Assembly (NCBI GenBank): GCA_900314975.1
Contig: OMXI01000029.1
Coordinates: 1 to 41,412, forward strand
Reading direction: 5' to 3'
DNA: 41,412 nucleotides
Origin: an uncultured Eubacteriales bacterium
GTDB taxonomy: Bacteria; Bacillota; Clostridia; Oscillospirales; Ruminococcaceae
The translations under genes were made by a program, and so were the position numbers. Below the pieces are notes generated by a model. That model was not told the origin of the DNA. It saw nothing but the letters and a program-made list of their open reading frames with translations, and made no database searches. Shown here in pieces: positions 24,601-32,908 of the stretch (position 1 is the first letter of the stretch; each line of letters begins with the position of its first letter).

Positions 24601-25716
24601 GCCCACAGCTATGAAAGCACAGTCGTTCCTGCGACCTGCACATCACAGGGCTATACACTGCATACCTGCTCGCACTGCGGCGACAGCTACAAGGACAGCT
24701 ACACCACCACCACACCGCATCAGTACGGCGATTGGGTAACTATCGAAGCCTCGCCCGCACAGGCTGGCGGCAGATACAGAGTTTGCACCGTCTGCGGCAA
24801 TAAGCAAAGTGAGGAGTATGAAAAGACAGACCTGCGCCTTGCAGGCAAAACACGATACGATACCGCCTTTGCCATAGCCGACAGACTTAAAGCGGAAAAC
24901 GGCGGCAAGGCATTTGAAAATATCATCATCGCATCGGGTACCGACTTTGCAGACGCACTCTCGGCAACCTACCTTGCAAAAACGACCAACGCACCTATCC
25001 TTATCACCTCAACAGCGGATTTTGCTATGGAAAATGTTGTATCATACATCAAGGCTAATGCCGACAAGAGCGCAACAATATATATCATCGGCGGCGAGGC
25101 TGCTGTCCCCGCGCAAATGGAAAGCAAGCTCGGCGGCTTCAAGACCGTCCGCCTTGCAGGCAAAAACAGATACCTCACCAACCTTGCAGTGCTTAAAGAG
25201 GCAAAGCTCACCAACGAAGAACTGCTCGTCGCATTCGGCGGAAACTACGCAGATGCGCTGTCATCGTCAGCCGTCGGTAAACCGATATTCCTCGTTGCAG
25301 GCAACGGCTTGACCGCAGACCAGAAAGCATTCCTTGCTACGCTCAAATCCACCAATGCTACCATAATCGGCGGCACTGGTGCAGTCAGCACAGGTATCGA
25401 GAGTGAGCTTAAAAAGAGTTTCTCGTCTGTCACAAGGCTCGGCGGCAAGAATAGATACGAAACCTCCGTGCTTGTAGCCGAAAGGTATTTCAGCAACCCT
25501 CCAACGATTGCCGTTGCCTATGGACTTAATTTCCCCGACGGTTTATGCGGCGGACCTCTTGCAATGGCATACAAATGCCCGCTGATACTCACCGTCAGCA
25601 ACAACTACGCCGCGGCAAAAGCGTACGCGCAAAAGATAAAAGCGACCAGCGCAGTCACCTTCGGCGGCTCAACACTTATAACCGACGATGCAATAAAAGC
25701 CATTCTCGGCAGATAA
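21625..25716 (+). CDS. Large secreted CAP-domain protein with 13 Cys-rich repeats and three CWB2 wall-binding modules
   Basis: A 1363-aa surface protein. A signal peptide (SLLLSAALFLGSGALSG, then ARAD) is followed by a CAP/SCP domain at ~100-250 (CMQEMTNFYRWLVGSSPL, HNILAGG, GHREVLIHPDH with His203). Residues 250-566 are strand-rich linkers. Residues 567-1068 hold thirteen repeats of ~37-40 aa. Each starts with His, has a Cys near position 12-14 and a CxxC 11-13 residues later (PTCTEKGYTEYTCAICG type). Two repeat flavours (HSY... and H-W-W) partly alternate, and the last copy lacks the first Cys. Residues 1069-1363 are three CWB2 modules (RLAGKTRYDTA, RLAGKNRYLTN, RLGGKNRYETS) that bind anionic wall polymers. 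Likely non-covalently wall-anchored; the ligand is unknown. Confidence 0.9.
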   Translation: MVKKVTSLLLSAALFLGSGALSGDIAREITSAFTITARADDTVIYDGDTMAEFSGRTADTVAKKYTDAFYAGKSYTDGDESTYYTTAASTKSPYNEGVLTDDTLKCMQEMTNFYRWLVGSSPLAVNCEQTPSLQYQALDRNFEFNHNISNSSKPDDMPQELWDKGFECRHNILAGGFTPLGSITGWMNEGYYLSGKSWTALGHREVLIHPDHVDQQFGYSGNIGIGVCDFSASSANHPPFYAFPAPSYNPSSCIIPSESAWSIGLDLKKLTYTSKSDVKITVTNLSTGASYVCTQANGKINFESSDFIGFVQPSDYNTTTNKYDKSYKVVVTGLTDKATSKPAQVQYTVKFFELKDYAAGAITKAGLNFENIKIYNDTFDSTDALKKLGACLPQYVTITNEFGSSTKVKTKGAWVLDKAKSCWYNSVDAADIPVKYVDTAGLLDRIEIKYEYTDDMYCQWNTLTISPSKPIENSQVKFSVYRTYTHLESSALCQIVEDESGSYVCKNTYSSLSSTEFDKDGSGVEHYYYINATPEDSGQYISIYYSTNDYWKDAYVCVMARTLSVTHSYTLVSKKPPTCTEKGETVYKCSVCGQSYTEYEDALGHSYTGKPVDATCTEQGYTRYTCSRCGDEMIGSYTAAKGHSWGSWNITTPATCTTDGVQTHSCSVCGATETQPIIAPGHKYPAVGTTVPPTCTEQGFTQFTCSVCGNVHKTDYTAPAGHKWNEWTTTEAATCTKEGTQAHSCTVCGKSETKTIPKLEHQLTFVKTVEPTCEEEGYSLYTCANCGQSEQRDKTAATGHSFGEWTQSQAPSCSQEGLQTRTCEKCSKTETKPIAKLDHDYRFTKTVEATCEEGGYSLYTCVNCGQTEQRDKTAAKGHSWGEWSITQAASCTKMGVKTSTCSRCGESRIEYIATIPHSYTTRIVPPTCTEKGYTEYTCAICGDSYKGNYVTQTGHNWSDWTQTQEPSCTKTGTKTRTCSACGESEDLPVPKTAHSYESTVVPATCTSQGYTLHTCSHCGDSYKDSYTTTTPHQYGDWVTIEASPAQAGGRYRVCTVCGNKQSEEYEKTDLRLAGKTRYDTAFAIADRLKAENGGKAFENIIIASGTDFADALSATYLAKTTNAPILITSTADFAMENVVSYIKANADKSATIYIIGGEAAVPAQMESKLGGFKTVRLAGKNRYLTNLAVLKEAKLTNEELLVAFGGNYADALSSSAVGKPIFLVAGNGLTADQKAFLATLKSTNATIIGGTGAVSTGIESELKKSFSSVTRLGGKNRYETSVLVAERYFSNPPTIAVAYGLNFPDGLCGGPLAMAYKCPLILTVSNNYAAAKAYAQKIKATSAVTFGGSTLITDDAIKAILGR

Positions 25717-25726
25717 CAAAACAAAA

Positions 25727-25760
25727 CGGCTTGTGTGAACCTCAATGCTCACGCAAGCCG
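25727..25760. terminator. Bidirectional terminator between the CWB2 protein and PHP genes
   Basis: CGGCTTGTGTGA (25727-25738) pairs with TCACGCAAGCCG (25749-25760), 12 bp with one mismatch. It is followed by ATTTTTT on the plus strand and by GTTTTGTTTT on the minus strand, so it can serve both converging genes. Confidence 0.85.
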
Positions 25761-25765
25761 ATTTT

Positions 25766-26446
25766 TTATCTTTCACATATCAACCGCTCTATCTTCCCAA
25801 GCCTCACAAGGCGCATATAGTCGTCAATGCTTTGCAGCCTTTCAGCGAACACCGTCGCGCATTTTGCAGTGCTGTAAGTCTCGTGCCTGTCAGTCCCCGC
25901 GACCTTTACCAGCCCGTAGCTTTCAGCATACCAGTTTGCACGCTCATCAGCCTTTGGGTCTTTGTTTCCGCCGTTGAACACCTCGACCGCATCAACATCA
26001 TACGGGTAAAGCCGTATCGTGTCAATGTAGGAAGCCTTCCTGAACGGGTGCGCGTGAACTATCATTCCGCCGTTTTCATAAACAAGGCGCATGAAATCCT
26101 TAACGTAAAGCTCCATTACCTCGGGGTGCGCCTTCAGCCAAGCCTCGTCCAGCCCGTAAACAAGCAGGTCGGTGCCGAAGTAAGAGTATTCCATTCCGAA
26201 AAAGACCGACAAGCCTATCTGCTCACCCACGCGCCTTGCGTCCTTGTAGCCCTCGCAGTAGCGCTCGCACTTTTCCTCCCAGCGAAGATTTTTATCGACC
26301 GCGCAGTTGCCGTTAAAAAAGTGGTCGGTGACGATAATGCCGTCATACCCCGCAGCTTTGTAGTACCGTGCAAGCTCCGCACCCGTGGCGCGACCGCAGG
26401 CACTTCCCTGCGAGGTGTGGCAGTGCGTTTCATAAATGTACTGCAT
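25766..26446 (-). CDS. PHP-domain metal-dependent phosphoesterase
   Basis: A 226-aa PHP protein. The metal-binding motifs are in the expected order: ETHCHTSQGS (HxH near the N-terminus), GIIVTDHFF, an internal Glu in FFGMEYSYFG, MIVHAHPFR and the C-terminal AGTDRHE. Family members hydrolyse phosphoesters such as histidinol phosphate, nucleotides or 3',5'-bisphosphates; the substrate is not evident. The ATG shares one base with the TGA of the DUF1015 gene (TGATG), so the two are translationally coupled. Confidence 0.9.
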   Translation of the reverse strand: MQYIYETHCHTSQGSACGRATGAELARYYKAAGYDGIIVTDHFFNGNCAVDKNLRWEEKCERYCEGYKDARRVGEQIGLSVFFGMEYSYFGTDLLVYGLDEAWLKAHPEVMELYVKDFMRLVYENGGMIVHAHPFRKASYIDTIRLYPYDVDAVEVFNGGNKDPKADERANWYAESYGLVKVAGTDRHETYSTAKCATVFAERLQSIDDYMRLVRLGKIERLICER

Positions 26447-27705
26447 CAGTCAGCTATCTTTCTTGCCTCAACATAGTAGCGCTTGTCCCACGCGTGACCC
26501 ATAGAGAACGTCTTTCTGGGCAGCGCACCGTCACATATTACCGTCGGGAAAAGCTCTGATTTCGCCATATCCGGCAGCAGCACGCCAAGCGCATCAGCGC
26601 TCTTTGAAAGATTGTCAATTACCTCAGCACCGTGAATGTAATCTATCTTGCCGCCATTTTCTTTCATATACCCGTCAAGGAAATTCTGCAGCGAGCCGAC
26701 CGTCAGCTTTGAGCTTGGCTTGTGGATATAAAAGTCCTCGTGCGCGCCGTCTGTAACGACAGTAATCTTCTGCTCGCTCTGCTCCTTTGAAAGTCCGAGA
26801 GCCTGTGTCATTTCAGAGACCAGCTTTGCCCTGTCGATACCCGTGCATATCCTGTGTATAGCCTCAAATTCCAGCGCCGGCGAATGCAGATTGACTATCT
26901 CAACAAGCGCATATCTGCACTTTGCGCAGGACATATCCCTGCCCGCATTCTGCGCCTTCTGCTCCTCGTAGAAAGCCTTCGCCGTAGCAAGCGAGTGGTT
27001 TCCGTCGCCCATAGCAAACGTCAGCGCCGCCTCGTTCTCATAGCCGTAGCGCTCGCTGAAAGCCTCCTGCGAGTCGAACCTTTCAAGCGTGTCAAGGAGC
27101 GCAGCCTGTGTGTCCTTGTCTATCACCCAGCCCGTGATGTGACCGCCGTTTTTCATCATATCAAAGTCGTACACCTTTTCAAAGGTGTCTTTTTTTGCAG
27201 CCAAAGGCTCGATAATGCTCTTTTTCACATCGTCAATAAGAATCATAATGTGCGGCAGCTCAACAGGCGCACCGCGTCTTACCTTTATCCTCGGCGGAAT
27301 GCGCTCAACAACAGTCGCCTCGGTAGCCCTTACCCTGCTCTTTGAACCCTTGTTGTAGTCATACTGCTCAAGGTCGATAGCGCCGACAATGCCCGCTCTC
27401 ACCTTGCCGTCAGCCTGTACGCGCTCAATGTAGATAAGCGCGTCCTTGTACTCGGTGAAAGTATCCTGCGACATATACTCGTTCATCTTGCCGTGTATCT
27501 TCTCAATGCGCTGGTCAACGTCGTCGCCCTCAAGGTAGACCTCCGGAAGAATAAGGTCAAGCGTGCTCTTGCTGCCCTGCGTTATCTTCTCCACGTCAGC
27601 CCAATACTGCGGCTCGCTCGTGTACTGGTCGCAGGCAACTACCGCCCACTTTGACATATCGGTGTTCTTTGGCAGAAGAATATCTGCCGGTTTAAATGCT
27701 GACAT
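26446..27705 (-). CDS. DUF1015 family protein
   Basis: A 419-aa member of the DUF1015 family, recognised by the N-terminus (FKPADILLPKN...WAVVACDQYTSEPQYW), VVERIPPRIKVRRGAPVELPHIMILIDD, FAMGDGNHSLATAKAFYEE and the C-terminal HGAEVID motif. The family includes proteins related to free-serine kinases (SbnI/SerK-like), which gives a lead but not a function. AGGAAGGA precedes the ATG. It lies between a GNAT acetyltransferase gene and the PHP gene in one minus-strand run. Confidence 0.9.
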   Translation of the reverse strand: MSAFKPADILLPKNTDMSKWAVVACDQYTSEPQYWADVEKITQGSKSTLDLILPEVYLEGDDVDQRIEKIHGKMNEYMSQDTFTEYKDALIYIERVQADGKVRAGIVGAIDLEQYDYNKGSKSRVRATEATVVERIPPRIKVRRGAPVELPHIMILIDDVKKSIIEPLAAKKDTFEKVYDFDMMKNGGHITGWVIDKDTQAALLDTLERFDSQEAFSERYGYENEAALTFAMGDGNHSLATAKAFYEEQKAQNAGRDMSCAKCRYALVEIVNLHSPALEFEAIHRICTGIDRAKLVSEMTQALGLSKEQSEQKITVVTDGAHEDFYIHKPSSKLTVGSLQNFLDGYMKENGGKIDYIHGAEVIDNLSKSADALGVLLPDMAKSELFPTVICDGALPRKTFSMGHAWDKRYYVEARKIAD

Positions 27706-27738
27706 TAAAATCAGTCCTTCCTTTATAAAATCAATGTG

Positions 27739-28209
27739 TTATTTGTCTATCAGCTGCATTTCGGCAGGCATCTGCACAAACCCGTACTTTTCATACAGCG
27801 GTCTGCCCATATCGGTCGCCTCAAGCGTAATGTGGTCAACTCCCCTCGCCTTTGCGTCCTGCACCAGCAGGTCAAGCGTCTTGTATGCTATCCCCTGCCG
27901 CCTGTATTCGGGGTCGGTGTACATATTCATAACGTATGCCTTTTTGCCCGTCGTGTCGCAGCAGGTCGGCATAACGCTGTAATAGCTCATTCCGCCCGCG
28001 CCGATAAGCCTGTCGCCGTCAAACACAAGATACGCCGTGTGCGTATCCTGCGCAAGCGCCTTTTTGTAGTATTCCCTCGACCGCGCTTCTATCTCGCTCA
28101 TATCCGTGTCCTCGTGCAGCTTGTTCGCCGCTTTGAGCACCATGACCCTTGACGAAACGAGCAGTTCAAGGTCATCTATCGAAGCCTTTTTGTAAGTGTA
28201 TTCTTTCAT
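27739..28209 (-). CDS. GNAT family N-acetyltransferase
   Basis: A 156-aa acetyl-CoA-dependent acetyltransferase. The acetyl-CoA binding motif YRRQGIAYKTLDLLV follows MNMYTDPE, and the strand LIGAGGMSYY precedes it. The end, LYEKYGFVQMPAEMQL, is common in this family. The start is the ATG at 28209, because GAGGGTG lies 6 nt upstream; the ATG at 28224 overlaps that site. Substrate unknown. It follows the secA terminator with no room for a new promoter, so expression may depend on read-through from secA. Confidence 0.88.
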   Translation of the reverse strand: MKEYTYKKASIDDLELLVSSRVMVLKAANKLHEDTDMSEIEARSREYYKKALAQDTHTAYLVFDGDRLIGAGGMSYYSVMPTCCDTTGKKAYVMNMYTDPEYRRQGIAYKTLDLLVQDAKARGVDHITLEATDMGRPLYEKYGFVQMPAEMQLIDK

Positions 28210-28232
28210 AGTATTCACCCTCATCTGCTCAA

Positions 28233-28262
28233 ACAGGACTGCAAATCATATTACAGTCCTGT
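28233..28262 (-). terminator. Terminator-like hairpin after secA
   Basis: ACAGGACTG (28233-28241) pairs with CAGTCCTGT (28254-28262), 9 bp with a 12-nt loop. The minus-strand tail is only TTTGAG, so termination may be partial. Confidence 0.6.
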
Positions 28263-28274
28263 CCGTCTCACAAA

Positions 28275-31070
28275 TCAATCTTCGGTTTTATCTTCGGTCT
28301 TTTCCTCTGCCTTTTTCTCGGCTGCTTCCTTTTCAGCCTGCGCAGTGGTGGTCTTGTTTGCACCGCAGCAGTTCTTGTACTTCTTACCGCTTCCGCACGG
28401 ACAAGGAGCATTTCTGCCTATCTTCTCTTTCTTGCGGATAGTCATATTGTGGTGTACCTTGTTTTCCTTGTAAACGTCCTCACGCTTTGGCGCGTCCTCG
28501 TTCTTTCTCACCTGAATGGTGAACAGCATTCTCACCGTGTCCTCGCGGATAGATGCGACCATATCGTCGAACATATCCATACCCTCAACACGGTACTCGA
28601 CAACAGGGTTCTTCTGACCGTACGAACGCAGACCGATACCTCTCTTGAGTTCCTCCATATCGTCGATGTGCGCCATCCACTTTGTGTCAACGACCTTGAG
28701 CAGACAAACTCTCTCGACCTCGTGCAGCATCTCCGTGCCAAGCTCTTCCTCGCGCTTTTTGTAAAGCTCGTTCGCCCTGTCGGAAAGTATCTTCACGATA
28801 TCTTCCTTGTTAACGTCGTCAAGCTCCTGAACAGTGTAGTTGAAATCGTCCTCTGTCGTGAGGATACCCGCAAGGTGCTCACGCAGACCCGAAAGGTTCC
28901 AGTCGTCCTTGATATCATCATCGAGCAGGTAAGCATCTACCGAGTCAACAACATACTGGTCTATCATATTAACAATGTAATCGTGAACGTCCTCACCGTC
29001 AAGCACCTTCTGGCGCTGACCGTAGATTATCTCACGCTGCGTGTTCATAACGTCGTCGTAGTTGAGGACATTCTTTCTGATGTTGAAGTTTCTGCCCTCT
29101 ATCTTCTTCTGCGAGGACTCGATAATGCTTGTGAGCATCTTTGACTGTATCGGCGTGTTCTCGTCGACCTTCAGAGCGTCCATGATGCCCGTTACCTTGT
29201 CGCCGCCGAAAATTCTCATAAGGTCGTCCTCAAGCGAGAGGAAGAATGTGCTTTCGCCCGGGTCACCCTGACGTCCCGAACGACCGCGCAGCTGGTTGTC
29301 TATACGTCTTGCCTCGTGTCTTTCCGTACCGATGATGTACAGACCGCCTGCCTCTCTTACCTTGTCAGCAAGCTCTGCGACCTCCTCGGCAAAGCCCTTG
29401 TAAAGCTCCTCATATCTCTTTCTTGCAGCAAGTATCTCCTCGTCCTCGGTGACCGACGGACCTGATGCCGCAACAGCTATCTCCTCGGAGTAGCCCTCCT
29501 TCTGGAGCTGTGCAAGCGCCTTGTACTCGGCATTACCGCCGAGCATAATATCGGTACCACGTCCTGCCATGTTCGTTGCGATAGTTACCGCACCGAACTT
29601 ACCGGCCTGGGCAACGATAAGCGCTTCCTTGTCGTGATACTTGGCGTTGAGTACCTCGTGCTTGATGCCCTTGTTTTTGAGCAGCTTTGAGAGGTATTCA
29701 CTCTTTTCGATAGAAACCGTACCTACAAGCACAGGCTGTCCTTTTGCGTGGCACTCCTGTATCTGCTCGATAACGGCATTGAATTTACCCTTTTCTGTCT
29801 TGAAGATAACATCGGGGTGGTCAATTCTTGCGATAGGCTTGTTTGTCGGCACCTCGATAACGTCAAGACGGTATATCTCCCTGAACTCGTCCTCCTCGGT
29901 GAGCGCAGTACCTGTCATACCCGACAGCTTTTCGTAAAGTCTGAAATAATTCTGGAACGTGATAGTCGCGATAGTCTTTGACTCTCTTGCGACCTCCACG
30001 CCTTCCTTTGCCTCGATAGCCTGATGCAGACCGTCGTTGAAACGTCTGCCCACCATGATACGACCCGTGAACTCGTCAACGATAAGCACCTCGCCGTCCT
30101 TAACAACGTAGTCGATATCCTTTCTCATCGTACCGTTAGCCTTGATAGCCTGGTTGATGTGATGCAAAAGCGTCATATTCTCGGTGTCCATAAGGTTTAT
30201 CACGTTGAACGCCTTTTCAGCCTTTTTAACACCGCTCTTGGTAAGTGTGGCAGTCCTTGCCTTTTCGTCAATGATGTAGTCTCCGCCAAGTGCGTCGTTG
30301 TCGGCTTTGTCGTCCATCTCAACGACCTTTACGGCTTTAAGGGTCTTGGCAAACCTGTCCGCAAGCGTGTAAAGCTGGGTAGACTTGTCGCCCTGTCCCG
30401 AAATGATAAGCGGAGTTCTCGCCTCGTCGATAAGGATAGAGTCCACCTCGTCGACAATAGCGAATGAATGCTCTCTCTGAACCTTGTCTTTCTTATAAAT
30501 CACCATATTGTCACGCAGGTAGTCAAAACCGAACTCGTTGTTCGTGCCGTAGGTGATGTCGGAGAAATACGCCTTTCTCTTATCCTCCTTGCTCATGCCC
30601 GGCAGTACGCAGCCGATAGTGCAGCCCAGGAACTTGAACACCTTGCCCATTTCTTCCGACTGGAACTTTGCCAGGTAGTCGTTGACCGTTACAACGTGAA
30701 CGCCCCTGCCGTCAAGCGAGTTTGCATACGCAGCAAGGCAAGCAACGAGAGTTTTACCTTCACCTGTTTTCATCTCCGCGATACGTCCCTGGTGCAGTAC
30801 GATAGCACCGATTATCTGTACGGGGTAAGCCTTTTTGTCAAGCACTCTGTACGCAGCCTCACGGCAAACAGCGAGCGCATCGCAAAGCACGTCGTCAAGC
30901 GTTTCTCCGCCGCTTACTCTGTCTTTGAGTACCTGCGTCTGCTCTGACAGCTCCTTGTTGTCCATGCCCTGATATTTTTCCTCAAGGTCGAGAACTTTTT
31001 GCTTGATAGGCTCTATCTTTTTAAGCTCTTTCTTTGAGTAGTTGCCGAATAATTTGTCTACTAAACCCAT
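28275..31070 (-). CDS. secA: Preprotein translocase ATPase SecA
   Basis: A 931-aa SecA motor that drives Sec-dependent export, on which the many lipoproteins and secreted proteins of this window rely. NBD1 has MKTGEGKTLVACLAAY (Walker A) and VDEVDSILIDEARTPLIISG (Walker B region). The second NBD shows VGTVSIEKSE, TNMAGRGTDI and GTERHEARRIDNQLRGRSGRQGD. The C-terminus is a Lys/Glu tail after the zinc-binding SEC-C motif NAPCPCGSGKKYKNCCG. Length matches the single-copy SecA1 of Clostridia. AAAGGGTGG precedes the ATG. Confidence 0.98.
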   Translation of the reverse strand: MGLVDKLFGNYSKKELKKIEPIKQKVLDLEEKYQGMDNKELSEQTQVLKDRVSGGETLDDVLCDALAVCREAAYRVLDKKAYPVQIIGAIVLHQGRIAEMKTGEGKTLVACLAAYANSLDGRGVHVVTVNDYLAKFQSEEMGKVFKFLGCTIGCVLPGMSKEDKRKAYFSDITYGTNNEFGFDYLRDNMVIYKKDKVQREHSFAIVDEVDSILIDEARTPLIISGQGDKSTQLYTLADRFAKTLKAVKVVEMDDKADNDALGGDYIIDEKARTATLTKSGVKKAEKAFNVINLMDTENMTLLHHINQAIKANGTMRKDIDYVVKDGEVLIVDEFTGRIMVGRRFNDGLHQAIEAKEGVEVARESKTIATITFQNYFRLYEKLSGMTGTALTEEDEFREIYRLDVIEVPTNKPIARIDHPDVIFKTEKGKFNAVIEQIQECHAKGQPVLVGTVSIEKSEYLSKLLKNKGIKHEVLNAKYHDKEALIVAQAGKFGAVTIATNMAGRGTDIMLGGNAEYKALAQLQKEGYSEEIAVAASGPSVTEDEEILAARKRYEELYKGFAEEVAELADKVREAGGLYIIGTERHEARRIDNQLRGRSGRQGDPGESTFFLSLEDDLMRIFGGDKVTGIMDALKVDENTPIQSKMLTSIIESSQKKIEGRNFNIRKNVLNYDDVMNTQREIIYGQRQKVLDGEDVHDYIVNMIDQYVVDSVDAYLLDDDIKDDWNLSGLREHLAGILTTEDDFNYTVQELDDVNKEDIVKILSDRANELYKKREEELGTEMLHEVERVCLLKVVDTKWMAHIDDMEELKRGIGLRSYGQKNPVVEYRVEGMDMFDDMVASIREDTVRMLFTIQVRKNEDAPKREDVYKENKVHHNMTIRKKEKIGRNAPCPCGSGKKYKNCCGANKTTTAQAEKEAAEKKAEEKTEDKTED

Positions 31071-31157
31071 TTTATCTTTCCACCCTTTACTTTTGTTGGC
31101 ATTATTTTTTCGGATATATTCTCAAACTTTTCATCAAGTTACAAAAATACACTATAT

Positions 31158-31186
31158 ATTATACAACAAGCAGATAGGAATGTCAA
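31158..31186 (-). promoter_or_regulatory. Consensus sigma-A promoter of secA
   Basis: Minus strand TTGACA (31186-31181), 17 bp spacer, TATAAT (31163-31158), with a ~80 nt 5' UTR. Confidence 0.9.
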
Positions 31187-31220
31187 CTAAAAATCGCAAA
31201 ACTTTTAACATTACCTCCAT

Positions 31221-31249
31221 TTGACTTATTTCTCGCCGTGTGTTATAAT
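31221..31249 (+). promoter_or_regulatory. Sigma-A promoter of the ABC-F gene
   Basis: TTGACT (31221-31226), 17 bp spacer, TATAAT (31244-31249), then GAGGGAGAG before the ATG at 31288. The -35 boxes of the divergent secA and ABC-F promoters are ~35 bp apart. Confidence 0.85.
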
Positions 31250-31287
31250 AAATTGTTTAATGCACTATTTAAGAGGGAGAGTAAAAA

Positions 31288-32904
31288 ATGATTACAGTAT
31301 CAAACGTCAGCATTTCCTTTGCAGGTCAGCAGCTTTTCAAGGACGTTGACCTCAAATTCACACCCAACAACTGCTACGGCATCATCGGCGCAAACGGCGC
31401 TGGCAAATCCACATTTCTGCGTATCCTGTGCGGCGAGCTTGAACCCACCACAGGCGAGGTCATTATCCCCAAGGATACACGCCTTTCCGTACTGCGTCAG
31501 GACCACTTTGCCTTTGACGAGTACACAGTGCTCGACACCGTGATAATGGGCAACAAGCGCCTTTACGAGATAATGCAGGAAAAGGACGCACTGTATGCCA
31601 AGGAGGATTTCTCCGAGCAGGACGGCGAGCGCGCAGGCGTGCTTGAAAGCGAGTTTGCCGAGCTTAACGGCTGGGAGGCGGAGTCCGACGCTTCAAAGCT
31701 GATACAGGGACTCGGTCTGCCCGAGGATATCCTCTATTCGCAGATGTCCACATTAAGCGGTAACGAAAAGGTCAAGGTGCTGCTTGCACAGGCGCTTTTC
31801 GGCAACCCCGATATCATTATGCTTGACGAGCCTACCAACCACCTCGACATCGACGCTATCAGCTGGCTGGAGGATTTCCTTTCGGACTACTTCGGCACCG
31901 TGCTTGTCGTTTCGCACGACAGACACTTTCTCAACAACGTCTGCACCCATATCGTCGATATCGACTACACCAAGATAAAAATGTATGTCGGCAACTACGA
32001 GTTCTGGTACGAGTCCTCACAGCTTATGCAGCGAATGATAAACAACCAGAACAAAAAGACCGAGGAAAAGATAAAGGAACTGCAGGAGTTTATCCAGCGC
32101 TTCTCCGCCAACAAGTCCAAATCCAAGCAGGCGACCTCGCGCCGCAAGCTGCTTGATAAGCTCACCGTCGAGGAGCTTCCCGCATCGTCGAGAAAGTACC
32201 CTTTCATAGCATTCAATATGGACAGAGAGCTTGGCAAGGACGTGCTTAAAGTCAACGGAATATCCAAAACAGTTGACGGCGTAAAGCTGCTCAACAATGT
32301 CTCGTTCACTCTTTCAAGAACCGATAAGGTCGCATTTATCGGCGAGTCAGAGCAGGCAATAACCATGCTTTTCAAAATTCTTGCCGAGGAGGAGCAAGCA
32401 GACGAGGGCAGCATCAAATGGGGCGTTTCGACCTCACGTTCATATTTCCCTATCGACAATTCAAGCTATTTCAACGACAACGATACCACCATAGTCGACT
32501 GGCTGCGTCAGTATTCGCGCTCGGAGATAACCGACACCTATCTGCGCGGTTTCCTCGGCAAAATGCTCTTTTCGGGCGACGAGATATACAAGCCCGTCAA
32601 GGTACTTTCGGGCGGCGAAAAGGTCAGATGTATGTTCTCGCGAATGATGCTCTTCGGCTCAAACGTGCTTATCCTTGACAGACCTACCAACCACCTCGAC
32701 CTTGAATCTATCACCGCCGTAAACAATGCACTTTCGGATTTCAAGGGCGTTGTGATATTTGCTACCCACGACCACGAGATAGCGCAGACCGTTGCCAACA
32801 GAGTTATCGAGATAACCCCCGACGGCTGCCTTGACAGAATGGGAACATATGAGGAGTTTCTCGATTTCCGCCGCGAGCGCGGTATGAAATCGTTTATCGA
32901 GTAA
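31288..32904 (+). CDS. ABC-F family ATPase (YkpA/YbiT-like) with a degenerate second ATP site
   Basis: A 538-aa soluble protein with two fused nucleotide-binding domains and no membrane part, as in translation-associated ABC-F proteins. The first domain is intact: Walker A GANGAGKST (34-42), LSGNE signature, Walker B with Glu181 in MLDEPTNHLD, SHDRHFL. The linker (~240-310) is Lys/Arg-rich and helical. In the second domain the Walker A position reads GESEQAITM (352-360), lacking the Gly-Lys, and Walker B reads LILDRPTNHLD with Arg465 in place of Glu, although LSGGEKVRC is intact. A factor acting on the ribosome is likely; antibiotic protection cannot be judged from sequence. Confidence 0.9.
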   Translation: MITVSNVSISFAGQQLFKDVDLKFTPNNCYGIIGANGAGKSTFLRILCGELEPTTGEVIIPKDTRLSVLRQDHFAFDEYTVLDTVIMGNKRLYEIMQEKDALYAKEDFSEQDGERAGVLESEFAELNGWEAESDASKLIQGLGLPEDILYSQMSTLSGNEKVKVLLAQALFGNPDIIMLDEPTNHLDIDAISWLEDFLSDYFGTVLVVSHDRHFLNNVCTHIVDIDYTKIKMYVGNYEFWYESSQLMQRMINNQNKKTEEKIKELQEFIQRFSANKSKSKQATSRRKLLDKLTVEELPASSRKYPFIAFNMDRELGKDVLKVNGISKTVDGVKLLNNVSFTLSRTDKVAFIGESEQAITMLFKILAEEEQADEGSIKWGVSTSRSYFPIDNSSYFNDNDTTIVDWLRQYSRSEITDTYLRGFLGKMLFSGDEIYKPVKVLSGGEKVRCMFSRMMLFGSNVLILDRPTNHLDLESITAVNNALSDFKGVVIFATHDHEIAQTVANRVIEITPDGCLDRMGTYEEFLDFRRERGMKSFIE

Positions 32905-32908
32905 CATT

